The notes beneath the pieces were generated by a model. It saw only the letters and a list, made by a program, of their open reading frames with translations, did no database searches and had not been told where the DNA came from. DNA of 64,000 nt from Alloyangia pacifica (GTDB taxonomy: Bacteria > Pseudomonadota > Alphaproteobacteria > Rhodobacterales > Rhodobacteraceae), in assembly GCF_020524285.1 (NCBI RefSeq), contig NZ_JAIVKX010000023.1, positions 1-64,000 on the forward strand, given 5' to 3'. The translations under genes were made by a program, and so were the position numbers. Of this stretch, positions 44,802-54,072 are shown piece after piece. Position 1 is the first letter of the stretch. Every line of letters begins with the position of its first letter.

Positions 44802-45437
44802 ATGCTCCGCACATCTCATCGTCTTGGCCTTGCCGCGCTCGGCCTTCTTGCACCGCTGCCCGCGCATGCACACCACGCCATGGGGGGGGAGCTGCCGACC
44901 AACGCCCTCGAGTCCGCAATCAGTGGCCTCGCGCACCCGGTCATCGGTATCGATCACTTGGCCTTCGTTGTGCTGGTCGGCCTACTAGCGGCCCGCAGCG
45001 GTCAGCGGCTGGCGTTGAGCGGGAGCTTCGCGGCGGCGACGGTGGTTGGCTGTTTGCTGTTGTTGGCGGGTGTGACGCTGCCTCTCACCGAAGTGGTCAT
45101 CGGCGGCTCGGTCGTCGCTCTGGGCGCGGTCCTGCTGCGCGCCGAGCTGCCCAAGGTCAAGGCCCTCGGGATCGTCGTCCCGGTCATCGGCCTGTTCCAC
45201 GGCTGGGCCTACGGCGAGGCCATTCTCGGGGCTGAGACCGGTGTAATCCCGGCCTATCTACTGGGCTTCGGTCTGGTCCAGTTCGCCATCGCGGCCGGTG
45301 TGGCGACGCTGGTGGTGGCGGCGCGCGAGAGCGCGGGTCTTGCCGCCACCCGCGAGCGCATCACCGCGGCGGCCTGCATGGGTATTGGTTGCGCTGTAAT
45401 GATCGAGACCGTCGAGGCGATGGTCTTCACGGTCTGA
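44802..45437 (+). CDS. HupE/UreJ family cobalt (or nickel) permease
   Basis: 211 residues; ATG 44802 is eight bases after GAGG and gives a signal-like helix ending AHAHH. The family signatures are present: [16 protein letters not shown] near residue 43 and [16 protein letters not shown] near 125. The membrane protein has six to seven helices and His residues able to guide Ni or Co. It is divergent from a cobalt-type nitrile hydratase, so cobalt import for that enzyme is the natural reading, comparable in role to NhlF of Rhodococcus, which belongs to another family. Confidence 0.92.
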   Translation: MLRTSHRLGLAALGLLAPLPAHAHHAMGGELPTNALESAISGLAHPVIGIDHLAFVVLVGLLAARSGQRLALSGSFAAATVVGCLLLLAGVTLPLTEVVIGGSVVALGAVLLRAELPKVKALGIVVPVIGLFHGWAYGEAILGAETGVIPAYLLGFGLVQFAIAAGVATLVVAARESAGLAATRERITAAACMGIGCAVMIETVEAMVFTV

Positions 45438-45478
45438 CAATTTCTCCCTGGGGGCACATTGCCGTGCCCTGACTCGAA

Positions 45479-45508
45479 CGGCCCGGGATATCCCGGGCCG
45501 CTTTTTTT
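45479..45508. terminator. Strong terminator between hupE and araC
   Basis: The 22-base perfect palindrome from 45479 to 45500 (CGGCCCGGGAT and its complement) is followed by CTTTTTTT. It lies between convergent genes and serves mainly the rightward hupE transcript. Confidence 0.9.
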
Positions 45509-45530
45509 CATGCTGCCCTGCCGCAAGGGG

Positions 45531-46502
45531 TCAGTGAGTCTGGGCGAGAAGACTGCGCGGAGTGATCCCGAACTCGCTCTTGAAGGCGCGGGCGAAGTGC
45601 GAGAAGTCGCTGAAGCCACATTTCAATGCAACATCCGAGACGCGGTATTCTCCGCCCGCGAGGAGCAATTCATGAGCCCGCTGCAAACGCTGTTGCCAGA
45701 GCCAGCGGATCGGCGTGGTATCCTCGATCGCGAAGACCCGGTTCAGCGTCCGTCGCGACACGCCGAGCTCTTTCACCAGAAGATCGGAATTCAGTTCGGT
45801 GTCTTCGAGGTGTGCCAGGATGTGCGATTTGGCGCGGTCGAGCAGCGCACCATGGCGGCTGGTGTCAAAGTCCGAGAGTCCGGCCTCGCTTTCGAACGCA
45901 GCGGCAAGCAGGTCGATTAAGGACATGGCGACGCGGTTCGACGACGAACAGTCGCCTGTCAGATCGAGGCCATGCGCCTCGCGCAGCATGTTAGTGGCAA
46001 GCCGTCCTATCGGCGAGGTGCTCGACATCGGTCGGGCCGTCAGACGTTCGGCGTTCGGCATGCGGTTGAGCATCACGGAGCGCGGAATCTTGACCCAGTA
46101 ACCACCATAGTAGCCGTCCATGTGGTTATGAAACGGACGCGCGGAGTCGTAGATGCAGAATTCTCCAGCCTGCTGGTGACCTGACCGGCCATTCTGGTCG
46201 ACCTTCATCGCGCCTTCCGTCAGTAGGGCGATGTAGAAGCAGTCCAGCGTGTCGCGGCGAATGTCATTCTGATCGCGCCGGCTGACCATGCCGCTAGTCG
46301 CCAGCCGGCTCAGGCCTAGGCTGCCGAGGCTGCGCATGGAAATCTTGGCCCGGAAGGCGTCGGCTTCCTGCAGTGGCGTGTTCTCGGCAGGGGAAAAATG
46401 CTTGCAGATAACTTCGTTCCAGAATTGGAAGCGATCTCGCGCAGGAAGGGCTGCGGAGTCGATCGTCGTGATGGCCTTGAGCTGCTGTGTGACGGGGATC
46501 AT
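45531..46502 (-). CDS. AraC family transcriptional regulator near the nitrile hydratase cluster
   Basis: 323 residues from ATG 46502, which follows GGAAAG at the usual spacing; ATG 46523 is an alternative. AraC_binding_2 sensor (GEFCIYDSARPFHNHMDG) and C-terminal double helix-turn-helix (ELGVSRRTLNRVF; SDVALKCGFSDFSHFARAF). It resembles regulators of nitrile- and amine-using operons such as NitR and FeaR in general architecture. It is next to hupE and the NHase operon and is the best candidate for their control. Confidence 0.92.
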   Translation of the reverse strand: MIPVTQQLKAITTIDSAALPARDRFQFWNEVICKHFSPAENTPLQEADAFRAKISMRSLGSLGLSRLATSGMVSRRDQNDIRRDTLDCFYIALLTEGAMKVDQNGRSGHQQAGEFCIYDSARPFHNHMDGYYGGYWVKIPRSVMLNRMPNAERLTARPMSSTSPIGRLATNMLREAHGLDLTGDCSSSNRVAMSLIDLLAAAFESEAGLSDFDTSRHGALLDRAKSHILAHLEDTELNSDLLVKELGVSRRTLNRVFAIEDTTPIRWLWQQRLQRAHELLLAGGEYRVSDVALKCGFSDFSHFARAFKSEFGITPRSLLAQTH

Positions 46503-46756
46503 ATCGCGCTTTCCGATGGGCATGATCCAAGAATTCCACCGCGTCCAAATTGCGCAACGGAGGGCCGTCAGGCAACGATCACAATGAGATCGGGTGCGTG
46601 AGAAATATGCGCATGGCGCGAGGTGTGCTTAGTTTTGCGTCGATGGCCGAAGCGCGTGAACTGGGTTAGTTTCCCCACAAAAAAAGGGGGATTCGCGTGA
46701 AAATGGCGCGCCTTGGGGAAGGCGCGCCGCGAAAGTCCCTCAATTGTGCGCAGAAT
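46503..46756. promoter_or_regulatory. Promoter region of araC and 3' end of the MFS gene
   Basis: 254 bp without a gene. It contains a run of seven A/T near 46680 and the hairpin described separately; the araC promoter should lie between the two. Confidence 0.35.
46705..46728 (-). terminator. Probable terminator of the MFS gene
   Basis: GGCGCGCCTT (46705-46714), loop GGGG, AAGGCGCGCC (46719-46728): perfect 10-bp stem; on the minus strand ATTTTCACG follows. Confidence 0.6.
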
Positions 46757-48013
46757 TTAGGCTGGAAGCTGGCTGCGTCGCCGCGCCGCTGTGGCGCTAG
46801 TGAGCAGCGCCAGAGCGATGAGCACCAAAGAGAAGATGGTGAAGGCCGTAGAGAGACCGAGGCCGTCGATCAGGAAACCGAAGGCAAAGGTCGGAATCGC
46901 GTTCGACAGGTAGCCGACAACGTAGAATTTAGCGATCTGCGAGGCGTGGGTGCCCGGGGCTGCGGTCTGGTTGACGAGCGCCGCCCCGCCGACGAAAGCT
47001 GCTCCGTAGAACAGGCCGCAGAGCGGCATGGCTAGGATGAAGATGGCCGATACGCTGGCCAACGCTCCGACCAACGTCATGGCCTGCAGAGCCGCAAGTG
47101 TCCCGCAGCCAATGACGATCGCTGTCAGCGGGCGAATGCGCCCGCTCATCATCTGGCCGATACCTGCGAAGAGTTGAAAGATGGCTGGAAGTAGCCCTGC
47201 CAAGGCGTGGATATTGAGATGGAAGAGGTCGGTCGCGAGGCTGACTGCGGTCGCCATGAGGATCGAGCCAAGCATCCAGGCCACTGCGACCGACAGGCAC
47301 GCCAGACGCAGGAAGCGCGCACGTTCCCGATCGTCGAGCGACGCCCTGGCATCGCGGGCCGGCGTGTTGGATGCGCGCTTGCCCTTTGGCCAAGGCGCCA
47401 GTGTAAGCCCGAGGAAAGCGAATGCAGCGACCGCGGCAATGCACAGGAAGGGTGTGACCAGCGGGGCAGCGTTTGTCGCGAGAGCGGCCGAGGACAGACA
47501 GGGACCGGCCGCTGCGCCGCCGGTGAAGGCAATTGTCGAGACCGTGGCCGCGCGGCCGCGCTTATCTTCGCTGTCGAGGTCGAAAAGAGCGGTGGAGGCT
47601 GTCGAGGTGATCAGTCCTGTGCTGATGCCGGACAGGAACCGTCCGACGAGCAGCATCCAGACCTGGTCGGCCAAGGCAAAGAGGATCGCGCCGGTCGCTG
47701 TGATCAGTAGCGCTGGCAGCAGGATCTGGCGCCGGTCTGTCACAAGACGATCAAGCCGCCCGGCCAGAAACAGCGAGATCAGCGTGCCGACTGCGTAGAC
47801 CGAGAAGATGGTGGTGCCCGCGCTCTGCGGCAGGCCCCATTCGCTTATATACACGGAGTAGAGTGGGCTGGGTGTAGTGCTTGCAAGGAGGGCCGCGAAG
47901 ATTGCCAGCGCACAGAAGGCTCGGCCCACGAAGAAACTCGAGCTTCGTGACGCGGAGGCTGTGCTCTGGCTGAACGTGTTGGCGTGAGAAGCGATGCTTT
48001 GTGACGTCGCCAT
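46757..48013 (-). CDS. MFS transporter
   Basis: 418 residues from ATG 48013, which follows TGGAG; the frame opens 27 codons earlier without a ribosome site. Twelve hydrophobic segments. AGRLDRLVTDRRQILLPAL is the loop 2-3 motif, and GISTGLITSTASTALFDLD a helix-5-like motif. Probably exporting small molecules; substrate unknown. It is divergent from an oxidoreductase gene. Confidence 0.9.
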   Translation of the reverse strand: MATSQSIASHANTFSQSTASASRSSSFFVGRAFCALAIFAALLASTTPSPLYSVYISEWGLPQSAGTTIFSVYAVGTLISLFLAGRLDRLVTDRRQILLPALLITATGAILFALADQVWMLLVGRFLSGISTGLITSTASTALFDLDSEDKRGRAATVSTIAFTGGAAAGPCLSSAALATNAAPLVTPFLCIAAVAAFAFLGLTLAPWPKGKRASNTPARDARASLDDRERARFLRLACLSVAVAWMLGSILMATAVSLATDLFHLNIHALAGLLPAIFQLFAGIGQMMSGRIRPLTAIVIGCGTLAALQAMTLVGALASVSAIFILAMPLCGLFYGAAFVGGAALVNQTAAPGTHASQIAKFYVVGYLSNAIPTFAFGFLIDGLGLSTAFTIFSLVLIALALLTSATAARRRSQLPA

Positions 48014-48095
48014 GTGGCGGCTGCTCCAGGCTATGCGGACGATGGATTGTCGGACTTGGCCACTGGTCAACATCAGCAAGAGTGGTATAGCCATG

Positions 48096-48109
48096 GCAAA
48101 CTAATTTGC
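48096..48109. promoter_or_regulatory. Candidate operator between MFS and oxidoreductase genes
   Basis: GCAAA (48096-48100), CTAA, TTTGC (48105-48109) is a perfect short inverted repeat in the 151-bp divergent gap. A copy-like TTTGG element follows at about 48123. The regulator is not encoded next to it. Confidence 0.3.
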
Positions 48110-48164
48110 AAATGCCGAACTATTTGGCGCGTGTCAACGGCCGATCCCGTTCCAGGAGAAAGAG

Positions 48165-49103
48165 ATGACCCAGATGAAAGCGATCCAGTTCTCGGCCTTT
48201 GGCGATACCGGAGTACTCGCCCTTGTCGACATACCGCGCCCCGTGCCTGCTGCGGGGCAGTTGCTGGTGCGGCAACAGGGTAGCAGCATCAACCCGGTCG
48301 ACCTGATGATTAGGCGCGGAGGCTACCCCTCGGTTCCCCCGAAGCTGCTGCCCTATGTCGGCGGGCGGGACGTGGGTGGTGTCGTCGAGGCGGTGGGCGA
48401 AGGCGTGGACACGGGTTGGATCGGGCGCCCGGTCTTCGGTGCGCCGGACTTCAGCCGCGGTGCCTTTGCCGAATGTATCGTCATGGGAACCGAGGAGGTC
48501 GCCGAGGTGCCCGACGGGCTGACACCGCGCGAGGCTGCACTTCTCCCGATCGCCGCGCTTACGGCGTGGCAGGGGCTCTTCCGTCAGGGCGGACTGCAAG
48601 CGGGCGAGACCGTTCTGATCCATGGTGGCTCGGGGGGCGTCGGGCACTATGCGGTTCAGATGGCGGCGCGCGCGGGTGCGAAGGTGATCGCGACGGCGTC
48701 CGAGCGAAACAAGGACTTCCTCAGCGCGCAGGGCGCGGAGCGTGTGGTTGCCTATGATACAGAGGAGTTCGACGAGGTTCTGGCTGACGTCGATCTGGTA
48801 CTTGACTTGATCGGTGGTGAGACTCAGCAACGCTCTTGGCGAATTCTCAAAGAGGGTGGCCGGCTGATCTCCGCCGTGGCAGCGCCAGACGCCGAAAGCG
48901 CGCGCGAAAAGAAGGCAAAGGTTGCGAAGTTCTTCATTGCGGAGTCCCGCCAGGACGATCTCCTTCGTATCGCCGCGGAGGTCGCGGCAGGCACCCTGAA
49001 GAGCCACGTGGCGCAGTGGTGTCCGCTTGCCGAAGTCCCTGCGGCGCAGGCCGCGCTGGAAGAGGGCGGGATCCGTGGCAAAATCGGCGTTGAAATCGGC
49101 TGA
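48165..49103 (+). CDS. NADP-dependent quinone-oxidoreductase-like MDR protein
   Basis: 312 residues with CAGGAGAAAG before the start. Zinc-free medium-chain dehydrogenase type: SSINPVDLMIRRGGYP in the catalytic domain and LIHGGSGGVGHYAVQMAARAG in the NADPH fold. These reduce quinones, enones or aldehydes. It is divergent from the MFS exporter, a pairing seen in detoxification modules. No Cys-rich structural zinc motif is present. Confidence 0.92.
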   Translation: MTQMKAIQFSAFGDTGVLALVDIPRPVPAAGQLLVRQQGSSINPVDLMIRRGGYPSVPPKLLPYVGGRDVGGVVEAVGEGVDTGWIGRPVFGAPDFSRGAFAECIVMGTEEVAEVPDGLTPREAALLPIAALTAWQGLFRQGGLQAGETVLIHGGSGGVGHYAVQMAARAGAKVIATASERNKDFLSAQGAERVVAYDTEEFDEVLADVDLVLDLIGGETQQRSWRILKEGGRLISAVAAPDAESAREKKAKVAKFFIAESRQDDLLRIAAEVAAGTLKSHVAQWCPLAEVPAAQAALEEGGIRGKIGVEIG

Positions 49104-49388
49104 TCCAAGGGGGCGGTTCCGTCCTCGGACCGCCCGGCTGTATCGGGACGGTCGCGCGATTTGCGGCCGTCGCCGTGGCGACGCAGGTCTCGCGGCGAGA
49201 CTGGCTGCTGGAGGTGCGTCAGCCCGCTTTCCGCCGGGCCATGCCGCTAGGGGGGCAGGCCGTCTGCGGTCCGGCCGGCGGCGACCTGTTTGGCCAGACT
49301 ATACATGTCTTTTGGCACACCGAGCAAAGCCGGGCGTTCAGGCGCGCAGTAGCCTCTCGGCAACGCAACGACGACCCGAGGATCGAGA

Positions 49389-50903
49389 ATGGCCGTACAT
49401 GCGCCGACAAAAGACGAGCTGAGAGCCACTGCGGCCCACTACGGGATCGCCTTTACCGACGCTGAACTTGAGGAATACCAGGCTGCGATCGCCGCAAGAC
49501 TGTCCTCCTATGAGGTGGTGTCCCGGATGCCAGACGAAGTGCCAGAGGTGCAGTATCCGCGCACGCCCGGGCATCGACCGTTGCCCGAGGATAACCCGCA
49601 TAATGCCTGGTACTGGAAGACCTCTGTGAAAGGTGCGGCAAGCGGTAAGCTGACGGGCAAGAAGGTTTCGCTCAAGGACAACATCATGCTGGCCGGTGTC
49701 CCGATGATGAACGGCACGCCGCAGCTCGAAGGTTATGTACCGGAGTTCGACGCGACGATTGTGACCCGCATCCTCGACGCGGGCGGCGAGATCCTCGGTA
49801 AGGCGCATTGCGAGCTGCTGTGCATGACCGGAAGCTCCTTCACCAATGCCACAGGTCCGGTTCACAATCCTTGGCGGCACGGCTACTCGGCGGGGGGCTC
49901 CTCCTCGGGATCCGCGGTCACCGTGGCGACCGGCGAGGTCGACATGTCTGTCGGATGCGATCAGGGCGGCTCGATCCGCATGCCTGCGTCCTTCTGCGGC
50001 ATCTACGGCATGAAGCCGACCCACGGACTGGTGCCCTATACCGGGATCATGCCGATCGAGATCGAGATCGACCATGCCGGCCCGATGACCGCCACGGTCG
50101 AGGACAACGCGCTGCTGCTCGAAGTCATCGCTGGTGACGACGGCTATGATCCGCGGATAAAGGCACCTGACGTGCGCGAGTATACCAAGGCGCTGACCGG
50201 CGACATCCGGGGGATGAAGATCGGTGTCCTCAAGGAGGGCTTCGAGGACCGTTTCGCCGATCCCGACGTCAACGAGAAGGTCCGCGCCGCGGCTAAGCGG
50301 CTCGAGGCGCTGGGAGCCGAGGTGATCGAGGTCTCGGTGCCAATGCACAAGATTGCGGGCGCCATCTTCGAGCCGATCGTGACCGAGGGTTCGTTCATGA
50401 CGATGTTCGAGGGCGACGGCTATGGCGCTTCGCGGCGAGATCTATACGCGGTTTCGATGATGGATCATTACCGTGGCTGGCGCCGCACGGCGAATGACCT
50501 ATCACCCACCGCCAAGATCGCCCTTCTCGCAGGCCGCTACATCACCGACACCTACGGCACGCGGTTCTACGGCAAGGCGATGAACATCAGCCGCCGTCTT
50601 CGCGCAGCCTATGACGCTAAGTTGGCCGAGGTAGATCTTCTTCTGATGCCCACAACAGCCGTCACTTCGAAGAAAATGCCGGAACCGGATGCGCCGCTGG
50701 CTGAAATCCTCGATCGCGCGCATGAGATGGTCGGCATCACCTGTCCCTTCGACATTACCCACCACCCGGCCATGTCCGTGCCCTGCGGCCTGTCGGAGGG
50801 GCTGCCGGTGGGGATGATGCTGGTGGGGCGGCACTTTGACGAGGAGACCATCTACCGCGCCGCCCACGCATTTGAGCAGTCGGGCGACTGGAAGACCTTC
50901 TGA
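49389..50903 (+). CDS. Amidase, related to nitrile-hydratase-linked Rhodococcus amidases
   Basis: 504 residues. Triad regions: VSLKDNIMLAGVPMMNG (Lys), AGGSSSGSAVTVA (cis-Ser) and GCDQGGSIRMPASFCG (nucleophile Ser), continuing into MKPTHGLVPYTG. The last two stretches and SLKDN...GVPMMNG are those of enantioselective amidases coupled to nitrile hydratase in Rhodococcus, judged from memory of those proteins. It hydrolyses amides to acids plus ammonia. The window's nitrile hydratase cluster carries a different amidase, so this one may take the same products or serve the amide importer downstream. Confidence 0.92.
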   Translation: MAVHAPTKDELRATAAHYGIAFTDAELEEYQAAIAARLSSYEVVSRMPDEVPEVQYPRTPGHRPLPEDNPHNAWYWKTSVKGAASGKLTGKKVSLKDNIMLAGVPMMNGTPQLEGYVPEFDATIVTRILDAGGEILGKAHCELLCMTGSSFTNATGPVHNPWRHGYSAGGSSSGSAVTVATGEVDMSVGCDQGGSIRMPASFCGIYGMKPTHGLVPYTGIMPIEIEIDHAGPMTATVEDNALLLEVIAGDDGYDPRIKAPDVREYTKALTGDIRGMKIGVLKEGFEDRFADPDVNEKVRAAAKRLEALGAEVIEVSVPMHKIAGAIFEPIVTEGSFMTMFEGDGYGASRRDLYAVSMMDHYRGWRRTANDLSPTAKIALLAGRYITDTYGTRFYGKAMNISRRLRAAYDAKLAEVDLLLMPTTAVTSKKMPEPDAPLAEILDRAHEMVGITCPFDITHHPAMSVPCGLSEGLPVGMMLVGRHFDEETIYRAAHAFEQSGDWKTF

Positions 50904-51099
50904 TCGGCGCATCTGGTCAATCGTTTTGGCCGATAGGGTAAAGCGTACGCCGGGCCTCTTGCTAAGTTCATTGCAAGAATGCCCGCCGGGACGCTTTCTC
51001 GCCGCTTGTGAGAAACGCTTTCGGAACACCCCATAACTTTTTGCATGGCGCGTTCCCTGGGGGCGACGCGACGCGCCGTGCCTATCGCGAGGACACGAT

Positions 51100-52470
51100 A
51101 TGAAAGATGTATGTGCCAATCGGATGACCATCGATGAAGCCCGCCGCGAGATTTCCCGCTCCGGCGCGGCTGGGCTCGCGGACCGCCTTGGTGCCATTGC
51201 CGTGGGCAATCCTCTGAACGCGACAACTCAGGTGGACTACCGTGTGCCCGAAGGGTTGACCGGACAGTTGGCCGGCCTTCCGATCGCTGTGAAAGACAAC
51301 GTCGACGTTCTTGGTTTCGCGACCACGGGCGCTTCACCCGCGCTCAAGAACTTTCGTCCGGGCGCAGACGCGCCGGTGGTGGCCCGGCTGAAAGCGGCGG
51401 GAGCCTGGGTTCCGGCGAAATTGAACATGCATGAGCTGGCCTTCGGCATTACATCGGACAACGCTGCTTACGGGCGGGTGATCAACCCTTTCGACGCGGG
51501 GAGGACGGCAGGGGGCTCCTCGGGCGGCTCGGGGGCAGCGGTTGCGGCCGGGTTGGTCCCAGTGGCGCTCGGCACGGATACGGGTGCGTCGGTCCGCATT
51601 CCGGCGGCCTTCTGCGGAACCGTCGGCCTGCGTCCCTCGACCGGACGCTATTCAACAGATGGCGTCATCGCGATTTCCTGGATGCGCGACACAATTGGTG
51701 TGCTTGCTAACTCGGTCAGTGATATCTCGGAAATCGACGCCGTGATCTGCCCCGATGATGCCGCCGATATTACCGTTCCGAGGCGCCCGCTGCGCCTCGG
51801 TCTGCCGGCGGATGCGTTGCCTGGCTATTGCCCAGCGACCGAAGACCGATTCCGCGCGGCGCTGGAAGAGCTCGTTTCCGGTGGCACGGTCGAGATCGTA
51901 CCGCTTCCGGCACTCGGCTACGAGGAAATTCAGAGCCGGTTCGATGCCCCAACGGCGCAAACTGAGGCGTTGACGTGGTGGCGGGAATTTTGCACGGACA
52001 AGCTCGAAATCACCCTACAGGAATTCCGCGAGGGGCTTGCCAGCCCGGACGTTGTCGAGATCTTCGCCACCATGGAGGCCGCCGCGTCCGACGGCGCCGT
52101 CATCTACCGCGATCTCGTGCGCAAGGGCCGCTCGGCCTTGCAGGCGTGCATCGGCGCCCTGTTTACGCAGTACGAAATCGACCTGATCGCTGCGCCCACC
52201 TCGCCTGTACAACCACCCAAGGTCGAGGACTATTCTCAGATCAAGGTCAGGGGCGAATTGCGACCCACGCTCCCAGTGGTCGTGCAGAACACCTCCCTGG
52301 CCACAATCGCCGGAACCCCCTCGCTCACGCTTCCGGCAGGCTTCGACGCAGACGGGCTCCCTGTCGGCCTGATGCTGGAGGCGCCGATCGGGTGCGACCG
52401 GCAGCTTCTGGCCATGGCCGCGCGCATCGAAGCCGAGCTTTCGCCGGGGTGCTTTGAATCTTTGAGATGA
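51100..52470 (+). CDS. Amidase signature family protein
   Basis: 456 residues. LPIAVKDNVDVLGF holds the catalytic Lys, AGGSSGGSGAAVAAG the cis-Ser loop, and LGTDTGASVRIPAAFCG the nucleophile Ser. Similar sequences are called indoleacetamide hydrolases or allophanate-hydrolase-like amidases. It shares the amidase core with the gene before it but is distinct. It lies 196 bp after that gene on the same strand and before a urea/amide-type ABC operon, so hydrolysis of an imported amide or ureide is likely. Confidence 0.92.
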   Translation: MKDVCANRMTIDEARREISRSGAAGLADRLGAIAVGNPLNATTQVDYRVPEGLTGQLAGLPIAVKDNVDVLGFATTGASPALKNFRPGADAPVVARLKAAGAWVPAKLNMHELAFGITSDNAAYGRVINPFDAGRTAGGSSGGSGAAVAAGLVPVALGTDTGASVRIPAAFCGTVGLRPSTGRYSTDGVIAISWMRDTIGVLANSVSDISEIDAVICPDDAADITVPRRPLRLGLPADALPGYCPATEDRFRAALEELVSGGTVEIVPLPALGYEEIQSRFDAPTAQTEALTWWREFCTDKLEITLQEFREGLASPDVVEIFATMEAAASDGAVIYRDLVRKGRSALQACIGALFTQYEIDLIAAPTSPVQPPKVEDYSQIKVRGELRPTLPVVVQNTSLATIAGTPSLTLPAGFDADGLPVGLMLEAPIGCDRQLLAMAARIEAELSPGCFESLR

Positions 52471-52474
52471 CTGC

Positions 52475-52510
52475 AAAGGTCCCGGCGTAGTGGCGGGGCC
52501 TTTGGATTTT
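52475..52510 (+). terminator. Terminator of the second amidase gene
   Basis: AAAGGTCCCG (52475-52484) pairs with CGGGGCCTTT (52494-52503) with one G-T pair, followed by GGATTTT. Confidence 0.7.
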
Positions 52511-52775
52511 ACGCCGAGGGGATCGATGATTCCCGTAGGCAGTTTCAACGGCTCCGGTTCTTCAAGTGAGGCGGCCTAAGCGGGTCGCTCCAGCGCAAGA
52601 TCGACAAAGGTGCTCGTCGGACTTGAACACTCATCAGCTCTGGGCCCGGTTCTTGCGCCAAAATGCGGCACCAAATATTTTATGTCCGTAAATGACATAT
52701 TAAATTGTCAAAACCGATTTCATTTATCCCGACCATCTCGGAAACTCGACGAGAAGCAGCAACAGGGATCTTCAC
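52511..52775 (+). promoter_or_regulatory. Promoter region of the urea/amide-type ABC operon
   Basis: No gene is supported in this part of the 305-bp intergenic gap. An AT-rich block at 52670-52715 contains TATGTC (52681-52686), seven bases, GACATA (52694-52699), a perfect inverted repeat. It is a good candidate operator for one of the IclR or other local regulators. Confidence 0.4.
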
Positions 52776-54005
52776 ATGACTTTCTCCAGACGGACCTTTC
52801 TCCAGACTTCCGCGGCGCTTACCGCCACGCTTTCTGCGCCTACGATCCTGCGCGCGCAGGACGACGTGATCCGCATCGGTGGCCTTCACGATCTGTCGGG
52901 CGCGATCGACTCCAGCGGCATTCCTATGAACCAGGCGATGCAATACGCGGTGGCGCAGATCAACGAGGCGGGCGGTCTTCTCGGCCGTCAGGTCGAGGCG
53001 GTCACTTACGATCCGCAGTCGAACATGTCGCTCTATTCGCAATACGCGACCCAGCTTGCGCTGCGTGACAAGGTGACGGCAGTTTTCGGTGGCATCACCT
53101 CGGCTAGTCGCGAGACCATCCGCCCGATCTTCCATCGCTACCAGACGCCCTATTTTTACAGCTGCCTCTACGAAGGCGGTGTCTGCGACCGAAACGAAAT
53201 CACGCTGGGTACCACTCCGGCCCAGACTGTGGCGCAGCTCATTCCCAACGCGATGAACCTCTGGGGTAAGAAGGTCTATACTGTCGCCGCTGACTACAAC
53301 TACGGTCACATCACCGCGGCATGGATTAAGCGCTACGTGGAAGAGAACGGCGGCGAGTTGATCGAGACCGAGTTCTTCCCCCTCGACACCACACAGTTTG
53401 GCTCGACGATCTCGAAGATTCAGGCGGCCAAGCCTGACATGGTGATGTCGGTGCTTGTCGGAACCGCGCATTTGGGCTTTTACCGCCAGTGGGTCGCCTC
53501 CGGGATGAAGGGCGAGATCCCGATCGCCTCTACCAGCTTCGGCGGCAACGGCACCGAGAACGTCATGCTGACGCCGGAAGAGGGCAACGGAATCCTCACT
53601 GCCTTCGGCTACTATGAGACTGTCGAAAACGAGAAGAATGCCGAATTCCGTGAAGGTATTAAGGCTTTCTATCCGGACAATCCGCCTGTGCTGGGTGAGA
53701 CGTCGGAAGTTACTTACGAGGCAGTGATGATCTGGGCCGACGCGGTCAAAGAAGCGGGCTCGACGGACCGGGACGCAATTCTCGAGGTGATCGAAACCGG
53801 CAAGTCCTATTTGCTGCCCGCGGGAAATGTAGCCATCGACCCGCTGACCCACCACGCTGTGCGCGACGTCTACATCGCCGAGCTCAGGGATCAGAAAATG
53901 GATATCCAGCAAAAATTCGAAGCGGTGCAGCCGACCGATACGCAGATGGTCTGCAACCTGCAGGAAACGCCGGATGCCAACGTCCATCACGAGATCAGCC
54001 TCTGA
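52776..54005 (+). CDS. Urea/short-amide-type ABC substrate-binding protein with Tat signal
   Basis: 409 residues. SRRTFLQ gives a twin-arginine signal with cleavage near LRAQDD. The mature part matches Peripla_BP_5, the UrtA/FmdD/AmiC branch: RIGGLHDLSGAIDSSGIPMN, the long FGGITSASRETIRPI and TPYFYSCLYEGGVCDRN. That branch binds urea, short amides or related ligands, unlike the LivJ-type protein at 23479. Combined with the two amidases upstream and a cysteine hydrolase downstream, amide or urea uptake is likely. Confidence 0.92.
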   Translation: MTFSRRTFLQTSAALTATLSAPTILRAQDDVIRIGGLHDLSGAIDSSGIPMNQAMQYAVAQINEAGGLLGRQVEAVTYDPQSNMSLYSQYATQLALRDKVTAVFGGITSASRETIRPIFHRYQTPYFYSCLYEGGVCDRNEITLGTTPAQTVAQLIPNAMNLWGKKVYTVAADYNYGHITAAWIKRYVEENGGELIETEFFPLDTTQFGSTISKIQAAKPDMVMSVLVGTAHLGFYRQWVASGMKGEIPIASTSFGGNGTENVMLTPEEGNGILTAFGYYETVENEKNAEFREGIKAFYPDNPPVLGETSEVTYEAVMIWADAVKEAGSTDRDAILEVIETGKSYLLPAGNVAIDPLTHHAVRDVYIAELRDQKMDIQQKFEAVQPTDTQMVCNLQETPDANVHHEISL

Positions 54006-54072
54006 GTAAACTGAGCTGGTCTGCCGCAAATCGCGGCGGGCCGGTCCGGCCAATCCGAACACGGAGCGCCAA

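Noticed and set aside
52680-54062. 460-codon reverse frame opposite the urea/amide-type binding protein.
   Set aside because: Shadow; the plus-strand protein has a Tat signal and a family fold, the reverse frame has neither.
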